From Candidatus Odinarchaeota archaeon (GTDB lineage: Archaea; Asgardarchaeota; Baldrarchaeia; Baldrarchaeales; DXJG01), in contig JAGGSW010000031.1 of the NCBI GenBank assembly GCA_021158895.1, positions 1 to 6,878 on the forward strand: DNA of 6,878 nucleotides, written 5' to 3'. The first letter of the stretch is position 1, and the number at the start of each line of letters is the position of its first letter. Under the pieces are notes generated by a model that did not search any database, was not told where the DNA came from, and saw only the letters and a list, made by a program, of their open reading frames with translations. The position numbers and the translations under genes were made by a program. Positions 1 to 5,180 of the stretch are shown piece after piece.

Positions 1-401
1 AAGTAGTCATGCTCAAACCTATCTTTTAGGATCAAGTAAGTGAGAAAAATAACTATTTTTTCTTTTCTTATAGGTGACCCGTCGCATTTTTGTACTACGT
101 GCAATACTTCGTGAACTAAGGTTTGAAGGTTTTCACCTACATCTTCCTTCAGAAATATGGTTTTCTTTTTCCTGATGTATAGTCCACGTATAAATTTTGC
201 TTGTTTAACTGCCATTTTTTGAGCTTTTTTCTTAGTGTAACCTTTCTTAACGTAGATGTTTGTTAAAATTTCAACAAAGTATTTTTCCGTAGAAATATAA
301 ACTTTTACTTCTGGTAGCTTTATTTTCAGAAAATTTTCTACTAGGTTTCTGGCTTTGTTAAATAATTTATGTAACTTGTCTGTGTACCAGTATTCAATCA
401 A
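1..401 (-). CDS. Partial HExxH zinc metallopeptidase, ImmA/IrrE-like (C-terminus outside window)
   Basis: The frame is open for 133 codons and runs off the left edge. The chosen start is TTG at 401-399, overlapping the end of the upstream regulator gene by 8 bp and preceded by GAGATGA six bases away, so the two genes are probably co-translated. Residues 95-103 read LVHEVLHVV, a HExxH zinc-peptidase motif: H97 and H101 would bind zinc and E98 would be the catalytic base. It is preceded by G-x-Y and a short beta strand (TIFL, residues 81-84), the usual lead-in of ImmA/IrrE-type peptidases. E130, 29 residues after H101, is at a plausible distance for the third zinc ligand (from memory, 27 residues in IrrE). 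No signal peptide or membrane segment is visible, so it is probably cytoplasmic. By analogy with ImmA it might cut the neighbouring regulator; that is inference. The other possibility is an unrelated gluzincin-like peptidase. Confidence 0.7.
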   Translation of the reverse strand, partial: MIEYWYTDKLHKLFNKARNLVENFLKIKLPEVKVYISTEKYFVEILTNIYVKKGYTKKKAQKMAVKQAKFIRGLYIRKKKTIFLKEDVGENLQTLVHEVLHVVQKCDGSPIRKEKIVIFLTYLILKDRFEHDY

Positions 402-807
402 TTAGATTCATCTCTATTAGGGAATGCATAATCCATTTGAAGTGCTCCTTTAATATTGGTTCGTATTTTTCAATTATTTCCGTTAATTTTTCTGGATCCG
501 CTTTTTCTCGCCCTTCTATTATTGATTGAAAGTAACTGCCAATTTGCATAATTATGCTTTCCTTGTAAAACATGGCTAGATGTTTTGTTCTAGGGTTACT
601 AGCTAGTTTATATTTTCCTCGATTAACTTTCTCAACGAACCCGTTTTCAATTAACATTTTTAAAACATTGTAAATTTGATTTCTACTTAACTTTGTTTTT
701 TCAATAATTTCATCTACAGTTAGCTCGCCCCATATTGCGAGTAATTCAAGAATTTTATGTGTGGAAGGTATGCCTAAAATTTCGTGTACTGCCTTCAATT
801 TTATCAC
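394..807 (-). CDS. Small winged helix-turn-helix regulator, first gene of a pair with a metallopeptidase
   Basis: The protein is 137 residues if it starts at GTG 807-805. A winged helix-turn-helix lies at about residues 15-70: a helix ending LLAIWG, then LTVDEIIEKTKLSRNQIYNV as the two-helix core, then a helix and a wing ending RGKYKLA. This is the MarR/TrmB/ArsR-like fold seen in many archaeal regulators. Residues 71-137 are helical, hydrophobic and charged, and probably form a dimer or effector domain; no cysteine cluster or sugar-binding domain is seen. The frame is also open to a TTG at 822-820, but that codon is only about 10 bp after the TATA box and would lie upstream of the expected transcript start, so GTG with a leaderless mRNA is preferred. 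A 35-bp palindrome covers the promoter, suggesting self-repression. The peptidase gene follows with an 8-bp overlap. DNA-binding assignment is good; target and signal are unknown. Confidence 0.8.
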   Translation of the reverse strand: MIKLKAVHEILGIPSTHKILELLAIWGELTVDEIIEKTKLSRNQIYNVLKMLIENGFVEKVNRGKYKLASNPRTKHLAMFYKESIIMQIGSYFQSIIEGREKADPEKLTEIIEKYEPILKEHFKWIMHSLIEMNLID

Positions 808-840
808 ACTTACATGGTACAATTTGTACTATATAAGTGT
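806..840. promoter_or_regulatory. 35-bp near-perfect palindrome, likely operator of the regulator gene
   Basis: The arms are centred on T823. The inner arms are GTACAA (817-822) and TTGTAC (824-829), and the outer arms are ACACTTA (806-812) and TAAGTGT (834-840). Of the four pairs between them two match, so 15 of 17 positions pair. It covers the minus-strand TATA box and the inferred transcript start of the regulator gene, the expected place for a repressor to block TBP/TFB or RNA polymerase. The two-tier symmetry suggests one dimer with wide contacts or two stacked dimers. That it is bound by the adjacent regulator is inference. Confidence 0.65.
829..837 (-). promoter_or_regulatory. TATA box for the regulator-peptidase pair
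   Basis: On the minus strand this reads CTTATATAG. With the usual archaeal spacing of about 25 bp, transcription would begin near 807, at the GTG chosen as start codon, giving a leaderless mRNA. The box lies in the right half of the palindrome. Confidence 0.55.
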
Positions 841-858
841 ATTGATTTTCATTTAAAA

Positions 859-873
859 GAAACCTATAAAAAC
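859..873 (+). promoter_or_regulatory. Probable BRE/TATA element for guaA
   Basis: The plus strand reads GAAACCTATAAAAAC, a purine-rich BRE-like stretch followed by a TATA box. Transcription would start near 890-895, leaving a leader of about 55 bases. No riboswitch-like fold is apparent in that leader. AGGG at 937-940, six bases before the guaA ATG, is a modest ribosome site. The element is about 20 bp outside the palindrome, so a repressor there could also touch guaA, but this is not shown. Confidence 0.5.
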
Positions 874-946
874 GCAATTTAAATCTTGAACATAAGACTA
901 CAATTCTTCACAAAATTAACTATCCAAATAGTGCTTAGGGATTATA

Positions 947-2590
947 ATGATCGCTATAATTGATTTTCATGGTCAATACGTACATGTTATAAGGAATCGT
1001 TTAGCTGAACTTGGCGTTGAAGCCATCAGCGTTAAAAATTTCGAAGAACTTGAAAAAATACCAAACCTTAAAGGAATTATTTTAAGCGGTGGACCCTACT
1101 CTGTTTACGAAGAGAAAGCTAAGAAAATCGATAAGAGAATTTTCGACTTAAAGGTACCTATCCTAGGAATTTGCTATGGCCATCAACTTATTGCTTATCT
1201 TTTAGGCGGAGAAGTTAAAAAAGGCACCCCCGAGTTTGGATTCACCCTATTCTATCCAAAAGAAGACGTTTTATTTGAAGGTTTAGGAGGAGAGGAAATT
1301 GTTTGGATGAGCCACCGCGACACAGTTTTCTCAATACCAAGTGGAGAAATCATAGGTTCAACTGAAAAATGTAAAATCGCAGCTTTCCGAGCAGGGAAAA
1401 ACATTTACGGAGTACAGTTCCACCCAGAAGTCTCACACACCATCAATGGCTACATCATATTCAAAAATTTCGCTTTCAAAATATGTAGTGAAGAACCTAA
1501 AAAATGGGACGTAAGACAATACATAGATCAAATAACAGAAGAACTGCAGAGAACAGTTAAAGGACCAGCAATTCTAGCTTTGTCAGGTGGGGTAGATTCC
1601 ACGACCTGCGCTGCATTAGCCCAGAAAGCTGGCATAGATGTGCACATAGTTTACATAGATCACGGATTCATGAGATATGAAGACGAGTGGGTAAAGGATA
1701 CCGATCTCTTCGACGTAACCTATATCGACGCTTCAAAGGCCTTTTTTGAGGCCGTTAAAGACGTTTTAGATCCAGATGAGAGAAGAAGAATCATTGGAAA
1801 ACTGTTCATAGAGTTTTTCGAAAAGGAAGCTAGAAAAATCGGTGCAAAATATTTGATTCAAGGAACAATTGCACCTGACGTAATTGAATCTACCCGCGGT
1901 GACGATGTCTCTGGGCCTGGGTTCATAAAGTTACATCATAATGTTGGAGGATTACCTGAAAAACTGGGTATGAAAGTTGTAGAGCCGCTTCGACCCTTAT
2001 TCAAGTATCAGGTTAGAATATTGGCAAAAGAACTTGGATTACCTGATTTTATTGTGAATCGCCAGCCTTTCCCTGGACCTGGACTAGCTATTCGAATTCT
2101 AGGCAAAATAACTCAGCAGCGATTAAAAACTCTTAAGGAAATTACCGATGTGGTTAGTAAAACTCTTGGCAAATACAATTACTCACAGTATTTTGCCTCT
2201 TTAATACCGAATAGAGGAAACTTTGTGAAAAAGGGATTCTTATTTGATGTGCTAACGATTGGCGTGAAAGGTGATAGTAGAGTATTTGGAAAAATTCTAG
2301 GTATAGATGTAGATGATACATACTTTAACCTATTAAGATTGCAAAGCCACCTAACCAGTTTATATCCAGAGATAACTCGTGTCGTAACCAGAATTACCGG
2401 AGACTACGGTAAAGGGGATGCTGTAATTATTAGAGCTGTTTTAACAAAAGATTTTATGACTGCAACCCCAGCAAACGTACCGAGAAAAGATCTTGAAAAA
2501 ATTGCGGAAATAGTGATGCAACAAAAAATTGTAAAGTATGTTGGCTATGAAATTACAACAAAACCTCCAAGCACAATAGAGTTAATATGA
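947..2590 (+). CDS. guaA: GMP synthase (glutamine-hydrolysing), single-chain
   Basis: It converts XMP to GMP with ATP and glutamine, the last step of guanine nucleotide synthesis, in the cytoplasm. Residues 1-180 are the class I glutamine amidotransferase: ILSGGP (45-50), the nucleophile elbow GICYGHQ with C76, and QFHPE with H159 and E161, completing the catalytic triad. Residues 185-385 are the ATP pyrophosphatase, with the P-loop SGGVDS at 213-218, IQGTIAPD at 304-311, HHNVGGLP at 330-337 and RQPFPGPGLAIR at 372-383. The C-terminal dimerisation domain ends KPPSTIE. Many archaea split this enzyme into two proteins; here the domains are fused (547 residues, against 525 for the E. coli enzyme). 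The dimerisation domain has roughly 40 extra residues (about 449-489) between GDSRVFG and AVIIRAV, recalling the longer human-type enzyme. All key residues are present, so it should be active. It is transcribed alone, convergent with the next gene. Confidence 0.97.
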   Translation: MIAIIDFHGQYVHVIRNRLAELGVEAISVKNFEELEKIPNLKGIILSGGPYSVYEEKAKKIDKRIFDLKVPILGICYGHQLIAYLLGGEVKKGTPEFGFTLFYPKEDVLFEGLGGEEIVWMSHRDTVFSIPSGEIIGSTEKCKIAAFRAGKNIYGVQFHPEVSHTINGYIIFKNFAFKICSEEPKKWDVRQYIDQITEELQRTVKGPAILALSGGVDSTTCAALAQKAGIDVHIVYIDHGFMRYEDEWVKDTDLFDVTYIDASKAFFEAVKDVLDPDERRRIIGKLFIEFFEKEARKIGAKYLIQGTIAPDVIESTRGDDVSGPGFIKLHHNVGGLPEKLGMKVVEPLRPLFKYQVRILAKELGLPDFIVNRQPFPGPGLAIRILGKITQQRLKTLKEITDVVSKTLGKYNYSQYFASLIPNRGNFVKKGFLFDVLTIGVKGDSRVFGKILGIDVDDTYFNLLRLQSHLTSLYPEITRVVTRITGDYGKGDAVIIRAVLTKDFMTATPANVPRKDLEKIAEIVMQQKIVKYVGYEITTKPPSTIELI

Positions 2591-2648
2591 CCAAAGTATT
2601 ACTAAATACCGAGAATTTTTGGATTCAAAGATAATATTGCTTTGTACA

Positions 2649-3533
2649 TCAAGGGAATTTAGTTCGTCTTTTTCTAAATTTATCTAATGATGTATAAACC
2701 TTTATACCTGCTTCTTTAGCGAGTTTTAGAGCTCTATCATCTACAAAGGGGGAAACTATCATAAGTTCTGGTTCAATATTGAAGACTCTCTTATATAATG
2801 AAGCAGTTTTAATGAAAGTGCCAACATCACCACGACTAACACTCGACTTCACTTCAATCAAAATATGTTTGGAATCAATAATAGCTAAATCGATATCAAC
2901 CATACTAGGTCGACCAAAAACATAACCTTCAGAATCGTAGTAAGTCCATTTTTCGACTCTAACACCAAAATATTTTTCAAGCAGCGCACGGACACCTTCT
3001 CTGAAAGCATCCTCCGCATAGATCCCCCAGCGTGCACCTAAAGCTTGCAAATAATGTGCAAAATTTTCCATGCCAATATTGAAATCCTCGCGAAGAGCCT
3101 TGACCTCGTCCCAAAGCTTAGCCGTCTCGCGAGCAAAATCCTCCCGAAGCTTAACAGTCTCCTCGCGAAGAGCCTTGACCTCGTCCCAAAGCTTAGCCGT
3201 CTCGCGAGCAAAATCCTCCCGAAGCTTAACAGTCTCCTCGCGAAGAGCCTTGACCTCGTCCCAAAGCTTAGCCGTCTCGCGAGCAAAATCCTCCCGAAGC
3301 TTAACAGTCTCCTCGCGAAGAGCCTTGATTTCTCCCCACATTTTTATTGTTTCCCGGTTAAAATCCTCGCGAAGAGCCTTAATCTCACCGATTATTTTGT
3401 TTAGGTCGCCTCTTGCTGCAAAGGCTTCAGTTAATATACCTATGATTTGGGTTCGGAATAACGGATCCTCTAATAGTATTTTCGGTAGTTCTTCTTTAAT
3501 TACACGTTTAACTTCGTTTTTTAATGCGGCCAA
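2649..3533 (-). CDS. Coiled-coil protein with C-terminal PD-(D/E)XK nuclease-like domain (DUF3782-like)
   Basis: The start is taken as TTG 3533-3531 because a strong ribosome site, GAGGTG, lies seven bases upstream; the frame stays open to TTG 3551 (six residues more). The 294-residue protein has three parts. Residues 1-45 form a helical N-terminus. Residues about 50-150 form a charged coiled coil containing three identical 25-residue repeats (72-146, unit beginning LREETVKLRED and ending KLWDEVKA). Residues 160-294 form an alpha/beta domain with a restriction-endonuclease-like signature: E174 in AEDAFREG, D213 and D215 in MVDIDLAI, and E227-V-K229 in LIEVKSS, followed by a strand-helix-strand. 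Proteins of this build, annotated DUF3782, are common in Thermoproteota and have no settled function. The nuclease motif is complete, so DNA or RNA cleavage is plausible but inferred; the coiled coil probably drives oligomerisation. No partner gene adjoins it, and it has its own promoter. Confidence 0.85.
   Translation of the reverse strand: MAALKNEVKRVIKEELPKILLEDPLFRTQIIGILTEAFAARGDLNKIIGEIKALREDFNRETIKMWGEIKALREETVKLREDFARETAKLWDEVKALREETVKLREDFARETAKLWDEVKALREETVKLREDFARETAKLWDEVKALREDFNIGMENFAHYLQALGARWGIYAEDAFREGVRALLEKYFGVRVEKWTYYDSEGYVFGRPSMVDIDLAIIDSKHILIEVKSSVSRGDVGTFIKTASLYKRVFNIEPELMIVSPFVDDRALKLAKEAGIKVYTSLDKFRKRRTKFP
3086..3328. repeat. Three identical 75-bp tandem repeats plus an 18-bp partial copy, within a coding region
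   Basis: Units lie at 3086-3160, 3161-3235 and 3236-3310 and are identical base for base. The first 18 bases of a fourth copy follow at 3311-3328. A shorter related block recurs at 3365-3380 (CCTCGCGAAGAGCCTT). The unit is about 56% G+C, richer than its surroundings. Because 75 is a multiple of three, each unit encodes the same 25 residues of the coiled coil. Total identity, including third codon positions, points to recent duplication or gene-conversion homogenisation. Several other frames are also open through the array, but only because the unit lacks stops in them. Confidence 0.95.
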
Positions 3534-3540
3534 GAATCTG

Positions 3541-3583
3541 CACCTCAACAATCACTATTTTAATGTTAACAAACGTATATAAA
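3541..3583 (-). promoter_or_regulatory. Promoter and ribosome site of the coiled-coil nuclease gene
   Basis: On the minus strand a TATA box, TTTATATA, lies at 3583-3576. Transcription would start near 3555, and GAGGTG at 3546-3541 precedes the TTG at 3533 by seven bases. The arrangement supports the shorter start. Confidence 0.55.
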
Positions 3584-3663
3584 TGGAACTGTAATAAGTC
3601 GCGAATCTTATATGTGAATTGTACTGTTAATAAAAAATAGTTTAAAATTAAGCTTGTCTCCAC

Positions 3664-3687
3664 GCTTTTGATGGTCAAAATAAAAGC
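3664..3687 (-). terminator. Weak hairpin and T-rich stretch downstream of the adenosine-specific kinase gene
   Basis: GCTTTT (3664-3669) pairs with AAAAGC (3682-3687). An alternative inner stem, TTTTGA/TCAAAA, has a three-base loop. The minus strand here is T-rich (GCTTTTATTTTG), as in archaeal terminators, and another T6 tract lies near 3633-3638. There is no clean U-run after the stem, so the call is tentative. Confidence 0.25.
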
Positions 3688-3712
3688 AAACTAATATTTA
3701 ACCTTTAGGGTT

Positions 3713-4204
3713 TTAAGGCGCCAGTTTATACCCGATTTTCCTGAGAAACTCCTTTCTTTCTTTAACATGTTCTTCTTCTTCAATCCCCTTGCTTCTAAAT
3801 CCATCTATAACTCCTAGAAGAGCTCTGTTTCCATCTTCATCTTCGTAAACAATCACTTTAACCGGGTTTGCGGTGGCACAGTAAATTGTGCATACCTCTG
3901 GAACCCTTTTTATCGCATGAAGCACATTTATCGGATATGCGTTCCTAATGAAAACCAGAAACATGTGTCCAGCTCCTATGTTATAGGCGTTTTTAGCAGC
4001 TGCTTCAATAAGCTCTGGATCATTCCCCTCTCTTCTAACCAAACATGGACCAGAAGACTCGCAGAAACCTATTCCAAACTTTATGTTAGGGACACTGTTC
4101 ACCATAGCCTCATACAAGTCTTCCACAGTCTTTATAAAATGTGAAGTACCAATTATAACGTTTGAATCTTTAGGCATATCCACCTTAATCTCCAACACCG
4201 GCAT
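3713..4204 (-). CDS. Adenosine-specific kinase (PF04008/DUF355)
   Basis: The 163-residue product matches the compact archaeal family annotated as adenosine-specific kinase, usually about 160-165 residues. Family hallmarks run the whole length: SHFIKTVEDLYEA (21-33), IKFGIGFCESSG (41-52), the conserved GND (60-62), IGAGH (76-80), YPINVL (90-95), VPEVCTIYCATANPV (101-115), GVIDGF (131-136) and the C-terminal KEFLRKIGYKL. The family fold binds adenosine or AMP in crystal structures; a physiological role in purine salvage is presumed, not established. The frame is open 20 codons further upstream, but ATG 4204-4202 is preferred because GGTGAT lies four bases before it and a TATA box sits at the right distance; the upstream extension lacks family similarity. 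It has its own promoter although the broken DUF998 gene lies 64 bp upstream on the same strand. Confidence 0.93.
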   Translation of the reverse strand: MPVLEIKVDMPKDSNVIIGTSHFIKTVEDLYEAMVNSVPNIKFGIGFCESSGPCLVRREGNDPELIEAAAKNAYNIGAGHMFLVFIRNAYPINVLHAIKRVPEVCTIYCATANPVKVIVYEDEDGNRALLGVIDGFRSKGIEEEEHVKERKEFLRKIGYKLAP

Positions 4205-4208
4205 AGCT

Positions 4209-4245
4209 ATCACCAAACATAAATCAAAACACCAAATATATAAGT
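4209..4245 (-). promoter_or_regulatory. Promoter and ribosome site of the adenosine-specific kinase gene
   Basis: The minus strand reads ACTTATATATTT at 4245-4234, a TATA box. Transcription would begin near 4215, giving a leader of only about 10-15 bases that carries GGTGAT at 4214-4209, complementary to the 16S rRNA tail. Confidence 0.55.
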
Positions 4246-4268
4246 CTAGCCAGTTTAAAATCAAGCCC

Positions 4269-4862
4269 CTACTTCAATGATCCTTTTAACAAGATTTTTA
4301 AAGCAAAAACAATCACCCAGATAGTTGCTGAACCCGCTGCCACCATTTCGGGTATAGCTATCGCACTTAGCGGGTACGTCCAAGTAACTATTGGTAAAAT
4401 AACAATGTGGCAGCCAATAATAACAATACCAGCTGCAAAAGCAATGTATCCAAGCATTTTACAACCTTCCTTAAGCAAACCACACCCAACCATCATGGAA
4501 GAGACAGCAGTTAAACAAAAGAAAAGGAGAAAAAAGGAAATGAACTGCCAAAACATTCTCCTTCTCGGGAAAAACACTGATCAAAGCTAGAGAAACAGCA
4601 AACAGAAAAATTACAGCGTCATTTCTCCCTAAACGAGAATACGGAAGCATTTTTCTAAGAAGCAGGGAAAAAGGAACAAGAAGAAAACCAGCGACTACGA
4701 GGCCATAATTAAAAATGTATCCAGCCTCACCAATCCCTAAGTCACTTAAAGCATTTTTAGTCCAATCAAACCAAGGCGAAAAACAGATAGATAAACCTAT
4801 AGCAAAATAAGCAACCGAAGACCCCAAATTCCAAAAAGTGCAATAACTCTGTCAACTCTCAT
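4269..4862 (-). pseudogene. DUF998-family six-helix membrane protein, interrupted by two one-base shifts
   Basis: Three overlapping frames join into one 197-residue protein. It starts at ATG 4862-4860 (MRVDRVIALFGIWG). One missing G in the G4 run (C4 on the plus strand, 4822-4825) moves it into SSVAYFAIGLSICF. One extra T in the T6 run (A6 on the plus strand, 4530-4535) moves it into the final frame. Correcting both gives a continuous protein, and the two shifts cancel in length. Six hydrophobic segments are visible, at about residues 6-28, 48-70, 82-98, 103-127, 136-161 and 167-192. DUF998 (PF06197) signatures are SPWFDWTKNALSDLG near the first loop, VFPE at 97-100 followed by VHF, and AIPEMVAAG at 169-177. 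The family's function is unknown. The damage may be true decay or homopolymer errors in the assembly; slippage-tolerant expression is a third option. The family assignment is firmer than the pseudogene status. Confidence 0.75.
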
Positions 4863-4882
4863 AATCTTAAAAAACACCAAAT

Positions 4883-4894
4883 AAATATATAAAT
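4883..4894 (-). promoter_or_regulatory. TATA box of the DUF998 gene
   Basis: The minus strand reads ATTTATATATTT. Transcription about 25 bases downstream would begin at the ATG of 4862, so the mRNA would be leaderless. A GGTG at about 12 bases before the ATG is too far to be a good ribosome site. The intact promoter and well-placed ATG support the reconstructed N-terminus. Confidence 0.5.
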
Positions 4895-4902
4895 TTTCAG
4901 AA

Positions 4903-5180
4903 TCAACAAAAGCCTCGACGAAGCAAACATCTACATTGTTTTACACTTTTTGCATCTCCAAGGTCAACTTTTATTCCAAGGACTCTAACTCTTGCGTAGA
5001 GTTGCATATATGCTTCAAGTGGACAAATATGCTTACACCAACCTCTTGGAGGAAATATTAAACCTCAAATAGCAGCTAAGACAAGGAAAGCTCGACAATG
5101 CTATATGAAGAAATCTCATTTCCCGGAAGATTTCAACGGCTGCTATCAAACCTAGAATTAGAATTTTCACAACCGTAAAC
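4903..5180 (-). pseudogene. Decayed fragment of a cysteine-rich, polyferredoxin-like (NapH/NosR-type) protein
   Basis: No intact gene fits this stretch. On the minus strand, the frame from GTG 5170 gives a hydrophobic start (KILILGLIAAVEIF) and then FPCLSCY, and stops at 5033. A second minus frame, open from 5064 to a stop at 4903, continues with RGWCKHICPLEAY, then VRVLGIKVDLGD, then KQCRCLL. The order W-C-x3-C-P-L, a hydrophobic helix, a beta strand ending K-V-D, and then a cysteine cluster is that of membrane-linked 4Fe-4S polyferredoxins, where the run is usually WCRYLCPLGA. The expected C-x2-C-x2-C-x3-CP is degenerate, a frameshift lies near 5050-5065, and the length (about 90 residues) is far short of the family. 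It begins one base after the stop of the upstream regulator and ends just before the DUF998 promoter. The family call is from motif memory and could be wrong. Confidence 0.45.

Noticed and set aside
2591..2648. Possible bidirectional terminator between guaA and the convergent nuclease gene
   Set aside because: Only one T5 tract (about 2615-2619) and a four-base stem are seen; too weak to annotate.
3086..3328. CRISPR array
   Set aside because: The units are contiguous identical 75-mers without unique spacers and lie in frame within a coding region.
3038..3582. Long open frames on both strands across the tandem repeat (plus 3045-3404, plus 3070-3582, minus 3038-3286)
   Set aside because: They are open only because the 75-bp unit has no stops in those frames. 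Their products are low-complexity repeats, while the chosen frame has a coiled coil joined to a nuclease domain, with promoter and ribosome site.
3917..4280. Plus-strand frames opposite the adenosine-specific kinase gene
   Set aside because: Antisense to a clearly recognised family, with no motif, promoter or ribosome site of their own.
4987..5013. Inverted repeat AACTCT-N5-AGAGTT next to the palindrome GCATATATGC
   Set aside because: Short, lies inside the decayed fragment, and is not placed relative to any promoter; could easily be chance.
5110..5134. Inverted repeat GAAATCT-N11-AGATTTC
   Set aside because: A seven-base stem with a long loop inside the decayed fragment, with no T-run and no gene boundary suiting a terminator or operator.
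5010..5178. Short plus-strand frames (ATG at 5010; ATG at 5098 ending at 5178)
   Set aside because: The first stops after about 20 codons and the second gives 26 residues with no recognisable motif. The minus strand of the same DNA gives the cysteine-rich WCKHICPL run.
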